Shown here in pieces: positions 7,753 through 14,132 of a DNA stretch of 35,838 nt. Below the pieces are notes generated by a model. That model searched no databases. It was not told the origin of the DNA and saw nothing but the letters and a program-made list of their open reading frames with translations. Source of the DNA: Roseateles chitinivorans (GTDB taxonomy: Bacteria; Pseudomonadota; Gammaproteobacteria; Burkholderiales; Burkholderiaceae_C); assembly GCF_002761755.1 (NCBI RefSeq), contig NZ_PEOG01000061.1, positions 1 through 35,838 on the forward strand, given 5' to 3'. The stretch's first letter is position 1; the number at the start of each line of letters is the position of its first letter. A program made the translations under genes and the position numbers.

Positions 7753-8168
7753 GGACGCGGGGTTTCTCGTTGATCGAGATCGTGGTCGTGCTGGCCATCC
7801 TGGCTGTCCTCGCCGTCCTGACGCTGCCGAGCTTTCGCGAGCACGTCCTGAAAGGTCGGCGCGCCGAAGCTCGCGAGGCCCTGCTGGCGATCCAGCTGGC
7901 GCAGGAGCGCTTCAGGTCCGGGCATCCCCGCTATGCCGAGCGGCTGGAGGACCTGGCGCAGTCATCGATGACGCGGAGCAGTCTCTATCGGCTGCGCATC
8001 GCGCAGGCGGACGCGACGCGTTACACGCTCGAGGCCATCGCCCAGGGCAGCCAGACAGGCGATCGCAGGTGCCAGGTACTGACGCTGCGGCTGGAATCCG
8101 GTGCCGTCCACACGTCGGGCCACGATGCAAGCGGCGCCGAGCAGGCGGACGCCTGCTGGCCGCGCTGA
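7749..8168 (+). CDS. Type IV pilin-like protein (PilE type)
   Basis: 139 residues starting MRTRGFSLIEIVVVLAILAVLAVLTLPSF, a short leader with the G|FSLIE prepilin site and hydrophobic alpha-helix. The rest ('RRAEAREALLAIQLAQERFRS...YAERLEDL') resembles the small PilE-like minor pilins next to PilW/PilX in Pseudomonas and Burkholderiales. Two C-terminal cysteines (in 'RRCQVL' and 'DACWPR') could form the usual D-region disulfide. The ATG overlaps the upstream stop (ATGA), which supports this start and translational coupling. Confidence 0.85.
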   Translation: MRTRGFSLIEIVVVLAILAVLAVLTLPSFREHVLKGRRAEAREALLAIQLAQERFRSGHPRYAERLEDLAQSSMTRSSLYRLRIAQADATRYTLEAIAQGSQTGDRRCQVLTLRLESGAVHTSGHDASGAEQADACWPR

Positions 8169-8180
8169 AGGGAGCGACTC

Positions 8181-8969
8181 ATGTCCGTCGATCGTCGCCG
8201 CCTGCTTCGCCCCCTTATGCCTCGAGGCGTCAGCCGCCACGCCAGGCGTCCTCTCCCACGGGGATTCACTCTGGTCGAACTGCTGGTCGGATTGGCCATC
8301 AGCCTGATGCTGATGGCGGGCGCCTTCGCCATGGCCGGCCTTCAGGTCGGGACCCATCACCGGCTGCTGCTGGAACTGCAGGTTCAGCAGGAGCTGCGCG
8401 CCACCGCGGAACTGGTCCTGCGCGACCTGCGCCGTGCCGCGTCCTGGGATCGCCCGCAAGACGCCCTCTGGCAGGCCGATGGGCCGGCGCCGGTCCGCAA
8501 CCCTTACGCGGACATCGAGGTCGGGGACGCCGGCAAGCGCGTGACCTACAGCTTCGCCCGCGACGGCAGCTCGTCGGACGGCGCCACCGTCCGGGAGGTC
8601 GCCGGATTCCGCTGGAGCGACGGGCGCATCGACCAGTTGGTCGCAGGGCGCTACCAACCGCTGACCGATCCTGCGGTGCTGCGCGTGCGTGCCTTCGATC
8701 TGCGGGTCGAGTCGCAGGCACGGTCGCTGAGCGACGCCTGCGCGCGCGCCTGCACGCCCGGCACCTCGCCGCCCACCCCGCTGCCGGACGGCGGCGGCGG
8801 AAGCAGCAGCAGCGACGGCAGCAGCGCCGCCGCCTGCGGCCCTGCGATCGTGGCCCGTCTTGTCGAGCTGGTGATCGACGCCGAGGCCGTCCACGACCGC
8901 AGGGTCAGCCAGCAACTGACGGCGCTCAGCCTGGTGCGCAACGACGCGCTCACGGGAGGCTGCCCATGA
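8181..8969 (+). CDS. pilW: PilW-family minor pilin assembly protein
   Basis: 262 residues. After a basic leader of about 27 residues comes the prepilin site RG|FTLVELLVGLAISLMLMAGAF. The segment 'QQELRATAELVLRDLRRA' is typical of PilW. A low-complexity Pro/Gly/Ser stretch (PPTPLPDGGGGSSSSDGSS, about residues 196-215) separates two cysteine-containing segments and is probably a loop. PilW helps start pilus assembly together with PilV, PilX and FimU/FimT. It sits 12 bases after the PilE-like gene and overlaps pilX (ATGA). Confidence 0.85.
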   Translation: MSVDRRRLLRPLMPRGVSRHARRPLPRGFTLVELLVGLAISLMLMAGAFAMAGLQVGTHHRLLLELQVQQELRATAELVLRDLRRAASWDRPQDALWQADGPAPVRNPYADIEVGDAGKRVTYSFARDGSSSDGATVREVAGFRWSDGRIDQLVAGRYQPLTDPAVLRVRAFDLRVESQARSLSDACARACTPGTSPPTPLPDGGGGSSSSDGSSAAACGPAIVARLVELVIDAEAVHDRRVSQQLTALSLVRNDALTGGCP

Positions 8970-10069
8970 CACGCCACCTGCAACGGGGATTGGGAACGCT
9001 GGCGATGTGCGCGGTCCTGCTGGGCGTGCTGGCGCTGGGCGCCGCCTGGGCCGCCCGCCAGTTGACGACGGCGGAGCGGGTGGCTGCCAACGACCAGCGT
9101 GCCGCCACGGCCTTCGAGACGGCCGAGGCGGGCATGGCTTGGGCGATCGCGATGCTCAACGGCGGCCATGTCGACGATCACTGCCGGCCGGCGTCGAACC
9201 CGGCCGGCGCCGCGGCGCTCCCGGCCACCGACTTCCGCAGCCGCTTCCTGCAGCACGGCGCCGATGGGCACTACCGCGCGAAACCAGCTCCTGCGGCCGC
9301 GGATGACGCCGCCTTCCCGACCTGCGTGAACACCGGACCGCTGCGCTGGACCTGCGAGTGCGGGGCAGGCGGCGATTCCGCCAGCGTAGCGCCGACCGCG
9401 GACGTGCGGCATCCCGATCCGCAGCCCAGGTTCAGCGTCCGTTTTGCGGACGCTGGCCCTGCCGGCCAGTTGAAGCTGATCGTGCGCGGTTGCAGCGATC
9501 GCCGGATCGACTGCGACGACCTGTCCGAAGGACCCGCAGGCGTCGCCGAGGCCGCCCGGCATCTGGCCCTGCTCAGCGCCCTGCGACTGCCGCCGCCACA
9601 GGCGGCGATCGAAGGGCCGGGCAGTTTCCTTCGTGTCTTCGGTTATCCGCCGATGCGGTATCGCAGTCAGCCCGCCATCGCGCGCTTGCGGTGCGACGGC
9701 GATTGCAGCACCCCGCTTGCCCAGGCACTGGCGCGCGGGCGCCGCCTGATCTGGATCGATGGCGATGCGCGCCTGAGCCAATGGCCGCCAGCCGCACTTG
9801 ACGATGCCCCTCTGGTGCTGGTGGTCGACGGTCGCCTCGACCTGTCAGCGCCGGGCAGTGCGCAAGGCGTGCTCTATGCGCGGGAGGGCATCGGCTGGCA
9901 TCCACCCGCCGGCCAGGCGGCGTCGTGGCGCGGCGCGGTCGTGACCGATGGCGTCATCGACCAGGGCGAGGCGGTCGCCCTGGTGCACGACGCCGCGGTC
10001 CTCTACCGGGTGCATCGCCAGATGGGCAGCTTCCTCCCGGTCCCCGGCGGATGGACCCCCACGCGATGA
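8966..10069 (+). CDS. PilX-like pilus assembly protein
   Basis: 367 residues. The N-terminus MTRHLQRGLGTLAMCAVLLGVLALGAAWAARQ has the PilX_N pattern (short leader ending in a glycine, hydrophobic helix, no Glu at +5). The helix 'AATAFETAEAGMAWAIAMLN' is the family hallmark. The remaining ~300 residues form a larger head than the usual ~200-residue PilX, with paired cysteines. The ATG at 8966 overlaps the pilW stop; the frame is open much further upstream, but that part is antisense-like and belongs to other genes. The stop overlaps the pilV start (ATGA). Confidence 0.8.
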   Translation: MTRHLQRGLGTLAMCAVLLGVLALGAAWAARQLTTAERVAANDQRAATAFETAEAGMAWAIAMLNGGHVDDHCRPASNPAGAAALPATDFRSRFLQHGADGHYRAKPAPAAADDAAFPTCVNTGPLRWTCECGAGGDSASVAPTADVRHPDPQPRFSVRFADAGPAGQLKLIVRGCSDRRIDCDDLSEGPAGVAEAARHLALLSALRLPPPQAAIEGPGSFLRVFGYPPMRYRSQPAIARLRCDGDCSTPLAQALARGRRLIWIDGDARLSQWPPAALDDAPLVLVVDGRLDLSAPGSAQGVLYAREGIGWHPPAGQAASWRGAVVTDGVIDQGEAVALVHDAAVLYRVHRQMGSFLPVPGGWTPTR

Positions 10070-10566
10070 CCAGCACCTGCTCCCCGCTCGCGCTCGACCG
10101 GCGCCGCAGCTGCCGAGGCTTCACCTTGATCGAGGCCTTGATCGCGCTGACCCTGCTCGCGATCGGCATGGCGGCGCTCATGACCCTCCAGGTCCGTCTG
10201 CGGCTCGTCGTCGATGACATCCGGCACCAGGAACAGGCACTGCGCCTGGCCCGCAATGAACTCGAACGCTGGCGGTGGCGACCCGACGGCCCAGCCCCCT
10301 CACTGACCTGGGAGGGCCCCGCCACCGAGTTCAGCCTCGACGCGCAGGCCGCGCCCTTCCATGAGCCGATGCCGCCCGGCGGCCTTGCAGCGTCCGGCCT
10401 CGTGTCCGACGTTCCGGCGCCGCGCGCCGTCCACCTGCGGGTCCGCTGGACCGATCGCGCCGGCACGCCTCGGTCCCTCACGCTGGACAGCCTGCTGCCG
10501 GCGGAGGATCCGACCCTCTCTGGCTTGCTCCTGCTCCCACCGGAGCACGCCGCTAGACTGGGCGCC
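10066..10566 (+). CDS. pilV: PilV-like minor pilin segment, in frame with ribD and without its own stop
   Basis: It starts MTSTCSPLALDRRRSCRG|FTLIEALIALTLLAIGMAALMTLQ, a clear PilV-type prepilin N-terminus, followed by the helix 'QALRLARNELERWRW' and a short head ending near 'LDSLLPAEDPTLSG'. The length before ribD (167 residues) is right for a complete PilV. No stop codon occurs: the same frame continues through the RibD start at 10567 to 11730, giving a possible 554-residue product. A TAG at 10554-10556 would end it if the frame were shifted by one indel. The ATG overlaps the pilX stop. The gene could be a real fusion, a stop lost recently, or a sequence error. Confidence 0.75.
10554..10559 (+). 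promoter_or_regulatory. -10-like box directly before ribD
   Basis: TAGACT lies 7 bases before the ribD ATG, so a transcript from it would begin at or one base before the start codon (leaderless). There is no clear -35. The same spacing is seen before ribBX and the Ada/AlkA gene, and nearly so for pcp. Confidence 0.35.
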
Positions 10567-11730
10567 ATGCAAGCGCCCCGCCCCTCTTCGCCCCCGACTC
10601 CTTTTCATGCCGACGCCCGGGACAGCCGCTGGATGACCGAGGCGGTGCGCCTGGCGCAGGGCGCCGTCGGCCTCAGCGATCCGAATCCCCGCGTCGGCTG
10701 CGTCATCGTGGATGCGCAGGATCGTGTGCTCGGACAAGGCCACACGCAGGCGGCGGGCCAGGCCCATGCCGAGGTCATGGCGCTGCGGGACGCACAGGCG
10801 CGCGGCCACGGTCTCGGTGACGCGACCGCCTACGTGACACTCGAGCCCTGCGCCCACCACGGTCGCACGCCACCGTGCTGCGACGCGCTGATCGCGGCGG
10901 GCGTGGGACGGGTCGTCGTCGCGCTGGGCGATCCCAACCCGCTGGTCGCCGGCGAGGGCCTGGCACGGATGCGAGCCGCTGGCATCGTCACGGACGTGCT
11001 GGCGACCGACCATCCGGCGGCGGTCGAGGCGCATGAACTCAACATCGGTTTCCTGACCCGCATGCGGCACGGCCGCCCGTTCGTGCGAATGAAGATCGCC
11101 GCGTCGCTGGACGGCCGCACGGCGCTGTCGAATGGCGTCAGCCAATGGATCACCGGCCCCGAGGCCCGCAAGGACGGCCATGCCTGGCGCCGCCGCGCCG
11201 GGGCGGTGCTGACCGGCATCGGCACCGCCCGTGAGGACGACCCGCGCCTGGATGTCCGCGAGGTACCGACCAGCCGGCAACCGCAGCGGGTGCTGATCGA
11301 CTCGCGGCTGGAGCTGTCTCCGGCCGCCCGACTGCTGGCGCCGCCCGGCGAGTTGCTCATCTATCACGCGCTGGCGGAGGCCGGCGAACGCGGGGCCGTG
11401 CTCGCCGGCCTCGGCGCGGAACTTGTCAGCCTCGCCGATCCGGCGCGGGGCAAGGTGGACCTCGCCGCGGTGATCCACGATCTCGGCCGTCGGCAGGTCA
11501 ACGAGCTGCACATCGAGGCCGGCTACAAGCTCAACGGCTCCCTGCTGCGCACCGGCCTGGTCGACGAGCTGCTGGTGTACCTGGCGCCCACGCTGCTGGG
11601 CGACGGTCGAGGCATGGTCGACCTGGGCGGACTGACGGCGCTCGACCAGGCCCCTCGCTTGCGCGTGGTCGAGAGCCTGGCGGTCGGCGGCGACCTCCGC
11701 CTGCGCCTGAGACCTGCCACGAGCGCCTGA
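10567..11730 (+). CDS. ribD: Bifunctional diaminohydroxyphosphoribosylaminopyrimidine deaminase / 5-amino-6-(5-phosphoribosylamino)uracil reductase RibD
   Basis: 387 residues from ATG 10567. The N-terminal deaminase domain has the zinc motifs 'HAEVMAL' (His and catalytic Glu) and 'EPCAHHGRTPPC' (two Cys). The C-terminal NADPH-dependent reductase starts near 'RPFVRMKIAASLDGRTAL' and contains 'GAVLTGIGTAREDDPRLDVR' and 'NELHIEAGYKLNGSLLRTGLVDELLVY'. It catalyses the second and third steps of riboflavin synthesis from GTP. ATG 10567 is chosen because homologues start a few residues before 'WMTEAVRLAQ' and a -10-like box precedes it. The frame is also open upstream through PilV. ribBX follows after 25 bases. 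Confidence 0.93.
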   Translation: MQAPRPSSPPTPFHADARDSRWMTEAVRLAQGAVGLSDPNPRVGCVIVDAQDRVLGQGHTQAAGQAHAEVMALRDAQARGHGLGDATAYVTLEPCAHHGRTPPCCDALIAAGVGRVVVALGDPNPLVAGEGLARMRAAGIVTDVLATDHPAAVEAHELNIGFLTRMRHGRPFVRMKIAASLDGRTALSNGVSQWITGPEARKDGHAWRRRAGAVLTGIGTAREDDPRLDVREVPTSRQPQRVLIDSRLELSPAARLLAPPGELLIYHALAEAGERGAVLAGLGAELVSLADPARGKVDLAAVIHDLGRRQVNELHIEAGYKLNGSLLRTGLVDELLVYLAPTLLGDGRGMVDLGGLTALDQAPRLRVVESLAVGGDLRLRLRPATSA

Positions 11731-11742
11731 GCCCGCCCCGCC

Positions 11743-11748
11743 TACAAT
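11743..11748 (+). promoter_or_regulatory. -10-like box directly before ribBX
   Basis: TACAAT, one mismatch from TATAAT, ends 7 bases before the ATG at 11756, placing a transcript start at the start codon. No good -35 is present at 11720-11725. It may give ribBX-ribH-nusB an internal, leaderless promoter. Confidence 0.4.
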
Positions 11749-11755
11749 CGCGCCC

Positions 11756-12862
11756 ATGCCTATTTCACCGATTCCCGAGCTGGTCGCCGAACTGGCGGCC
11801 GGCCGCATGGTCATCCTTGTCGACGAGGAAGACCGTGAGAACGAGGGGGACCTCGTCCTCGCCGCCGACCACGTCACGCCCGAAGCGATCAATTTCATGG
11901 CCAAGCACGGCCGCGGGCTGATCTGCCTGACGCTGACCCGCGAGCGCTGCGAGCAGCTGCAGCTCCCGCCGATGGCCACCCGCAACGGCACCAAGCACGG
12001 CACCGCCTTCACCGTGTCGATCGAGGCGGCCACCGGCGTCACCACCGGCATCTCCGCGGCGGACCGCGCGCGCACCGTGCAGGCCGCGGTCGCCAAGGGC
12101 GCGGTGGCATCCGACCTGGTGCAGCCGGGCCACATCTTCCCGTTGCAGGCCCAGGACGGCGGCGTGCTGATGCGCGCCGGCCATACCGAGGCGGGCTGCG
12201 ACCTGTCGCGCATGGCCGGCCTGACGCCCGCCGGCGTCATCTGCGAGATCATGAATGACGACGGCACGATGGCCCGTCTGCCCGATCTGGAGGTCTTCGC
12301 CCAGGAGCACGGCCTGAAGATCGGCACCATCGCCGATCTGATCGAGTACCGCAGCCGCAACGAATCGATCGTGCAGCGCATCGCGCAGCGTCCGCTGGAA
12401 ACGCGCGAGGGTCGGTTCGAGTGCCACGTCTTCCGCGATCGCTCCAACAACGTCCACATGGCGCTGGCGCTGGGTCAATGGCAGAAGGACGAGGAAGTCC
12501 TGGTGCGGGTGCACGAGCCCTTCTCCGCGATGGACCTGCTGGACGCCGGCCGCTGTGGCCACAGCTGGCCGCTGCCGCAGGCGCTGGCGGCCATCCAGCG
12601 CGAAGGTTCGGGCGTGGCGGTGCTGCTGAACTGCGGCGAGGACGCCGACGCGCTGCTCGCGCGGCTGCAACCGGCGACCGACGAGGAACCGCGCCAGACG
12701 ATGGACCTTCGCACCTACGGTGTCGGCGCGCAGATCCTGCGTGAGCTCGGCGTGCATCGGATGAAGCTGCTGGGCAGCCCGCGCCGCATGCCCAGCATGA
12801 CCGGCTACGGGCTGGAAGTGACCGGTTTCCAGGCCGCTCAGGCCACTACCAACGACTGCTGA
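11756..12862 (+). CDS. ribB: 3,4-dihydroxy-2-butanone-4-phosphate synthase with degenerate GTP cyclohydrolase II domain (RibBX type)
   Basis: 368 residues. The N-terminal ~205 residues are a complete RibB domain: the 'VDEEDRENEGDLVLAA' acidic metal motif, 'KHGTAFTVSIEA' and 'MRAGHTEAGCDL'. It makes 3,4-dihydroxy-2-butanone 4-phosphate from ribulose 5-phosphate. The C-terminal ~150 residues follow the GTP cyclohydrolase II fold ('FRDRSNNVHMALALGQW', 'DLRTYGVGAQILRELGV') but lack the three zinc cysteines; only one Cys, in 'GRCGHSW', lies in that stretch. This matches the proteobacterial RibBX variant, so a separate RibA should be encoded elsewhere. It is followed by ribH after 13 bases. Confidence 0.93.
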   Translation: MPISPIPELVAELAAGRMVILVDEEDRENEGDLVLAADHVTPEAINFMAKHGRGLICLTLTRERCEQLQLPPMATRNGTKHGTAFTVSIEAATGVTTGISAADRARTVQAAVAKGAVASDLVQPGHIFPLQAQDGGVLMRAGHTEAGCDLSRMAGLTPAGVICEIMNDDGTMARLPDLEVFAQEHGLKIGTIADLIEYRSRNESIVQRIAQRPLETREGRFECHVFRDRSNNVHMALALGQWQKDEEVLVRVHEPFSAMDLLDAGRCGHSWPLPQALAAIQREGSGVAVLLNCGEDADALLARLQPATDEEPRQTMDLRTYGVGAQILRELGVHRMKLLGSPRRMPSMTGYGLEVTGFQAAQATTNDC

Positions 12863-12875
12863 ATCCGAGGACCGC

Positions 12876-13340
12876 ATGCAAGGATCTGACAAGGGTCAGT
12901 CGACCCGACTCGACGGACGCGGCCTGCGCGTGGGCATCGTCCAGGCGCGCTTCAACGACGAACTGACGACCGCGCTGGCCAAGGCCTGCCTGGCCGAACT
13001 GAGCCGACTGGGCGTCCAGGACGCCGACATCCGTCACGTCACGGTGCCCGGCGCGCTCGAAGTGCCGGTGGCGCTGCAGGCGATGGCCGCCAGCGGCCGA
13101 TTCGATGCGCTGGTGGCGCTGGGCTGCATCATCCGCGGCGAAACCTACCACTTCGAACTGGTCGCCAACGAGAGCGGCGCCGGCGTCACCCGCCTGACGC
13201 TCGACCACCGCCTGCCGATCGCCAACGCGATCCTCACGGTGGAGAACGAGGAGCAGGCCTGGGCCCGCGCCGAGGAAAAGGGCCGCGATGCCGGAACCGT
13301 CGCCGTCGAGATGGCGCAGCTGCTGAAAGAACTCAAGTGA
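12876..13340 (+). CDS. ribH: 6,7-dimethyl-8-ribityllumazine synthase
   Basis: 154 residues, standard length. It condenses 5-amino-6-ribitylaminouracil with dihydroxybutanone phosphate, the penultimate riboflavin step, usually as a 60-mer or pentamer. Motifs: 'VGIVQARFNDEL' (substrate pocket), 'VPGALEVPVALQAM', 'ALGCIIRGETYHFELVANES' and 'LPIANAILTVENEEQA'. The ATG at 12876 fits homologues. It ends in a GTGA overlap with nusB, so translation is probably coupled. Confidence 0.97.
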   Translation: MQGSDKGQSTRLDGRGLRVGIVQARFNDELTTALAKACLAELSRLGVQDADIRHVTVPGALEVPVALQAMAASGRFDALVALGCIIRGETYHFELVANESGAGVTRLTLDHRLPIANAILTVENEEQAWARAEEKGRDAGTVAVEMAQLLKELK

Positions 13341-13849
13341 ACACCAAGGACACCTCCTCCCCCGCCGGCAAGCCTGCGGCCAAGAACGGCGGCAAGCCGG
13401 CCGCCAAGAAGGCGCCCGCCAAGTCCGCCCGCCGCCGCTCGCGCGAGCATGCGCTGCAGGGCATCTACCAATGGCTGGTCACCGGCGACGACATCGGCGT
13501 GATCGACGCGCACACGCGCGAGCAGGACGGCTTCGACAAGGCTGACCGCGGTCATTACGACAAGCTCTTCAATGGCGCGATCGAGGAAGCCGCGGAGCTG
13601 GACGCCGTGCTGGCCCGCCACGCCGACCGCAAGACCACCGAACTGTCGCCGATCGAGCATGCGATCCTGATGATCGGCGCCTACGAGCTGAAGAACTGCA
13701 TCGACATCCCGTACAAGGTCGCGATCAACGAGGCGGTCGAGCTGGCGAAGTCCTTCGGCGGCACCGACGGCCACAAGTACGTCAACGGCGTGCTGGACCG
13801 CGCCGCGATCGACCTGCGTCCGGTCGAGGTGAAGTCGGTGCGCGGCTGA
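13337..13849 (+). CDS. nusB: Transcription antitermination factor NusB
   Basis: 170 residues. After a Lys/Ala/Pro-rich tail (about residues 1-30) typical of Burkholderiales NusB comes the all-helical core: 'RRRSREHALQGIYQWL', 'HYDKLFNGAIEEAAEL', 'LSPIEHAILMIGAYEL' and 'YKVAINEAVELAKSFGGTDGHKYVNGVLD'. NusB with NusE (S10) binds boxA RNA in rRNA antitermination. The GTG start overlaps the ribH stop. The ribH-nusB linkage is widely conserved. A strong terminator follows. Confidence 0.97.
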   Translation: MNTKDTSSPAGKPAAKNGGKPAAKKAPAKSARRRSREHALQGIYQWLVTGDDIGVIDAHTREQDGFDKADRGHYDKLFNGAIEEAAELDAVLARHADRKTTELSPIEHAILMIGAYELKNCIDIPYKVAINEAVELAKSFGGTDGHKYVNGVLDRAAIDLRPVEVKSVRG

Positions 13850-13870
13850 TCCTTCGCGCTCCGCCGCTCC

Positions 13871-13911
13871 AAGGGCCCGAGGCGTTGCCGCCTGCGGGCC
13901 CTTGTTGTTTT
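13871..13911 (+). terminator. Intrinsic terminator after nusB
   Basis: The stem AAGGGCCCG (13871-13879) pairs with CGGGCCCTT (13895-13903), extended by AGGC/GCCT (13880-13883 with 13890-13893) around GTTGCC. The tail GTTGTTTTC follows. It ends the riboflavin/nusB operon. Confidence 0.88.
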
Positions 13912-14016
13912 CGGCTGCAAATCGGTAGGGATCGGAGGCGGCTGCTGCCGACAGCGGGTATGAGCTGAAGCAAAACTACATCCGGCGCTCCGAATGGCGA
14001 CCGATCGGGCTCAATC

Positions 14017-14037
14017 ATGTCCCCTGAGATGTCCCCT
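14017..14037 (-). promoter_or_regulatory. Tandem ATGTCCCCT repeat upstream of the pullulanase gene (possible activator site)
   Basis: ATGTCCCCT occurs at 14017-14025 and again at 14029-14037, a 12-base period, 96 bases before the pullulanase ATG. On the minus strand each unit reads GGGGACAT; its GGGGA core agrees with the MalT box GGGGA(T/G)GAGG but the rest does not. The surrounding region 13912-14132 is more AT-rich than its neighbours and has no gene. The regulator is unknown; a maltodextrin-type activator is only a guess from the gene that follows. Confidence 0.3.
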
Positions 14038-14132
14038 CCAGCCAGTACATGTAGCGAAAGTTCGGGCTTTCACTATCTGAGCGAGTAGTTTTACTTCAAT
14101 AGCATCCGCCGACCTTTTGCAGGGAGACGGAT

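Noticed and set aside
11731..11755. FMN riboswitch before ribBX
   Set aside because: Only 25 bases separate ribD from ribBX, far too few for an RFN element, and none of its conserved blocks is present.
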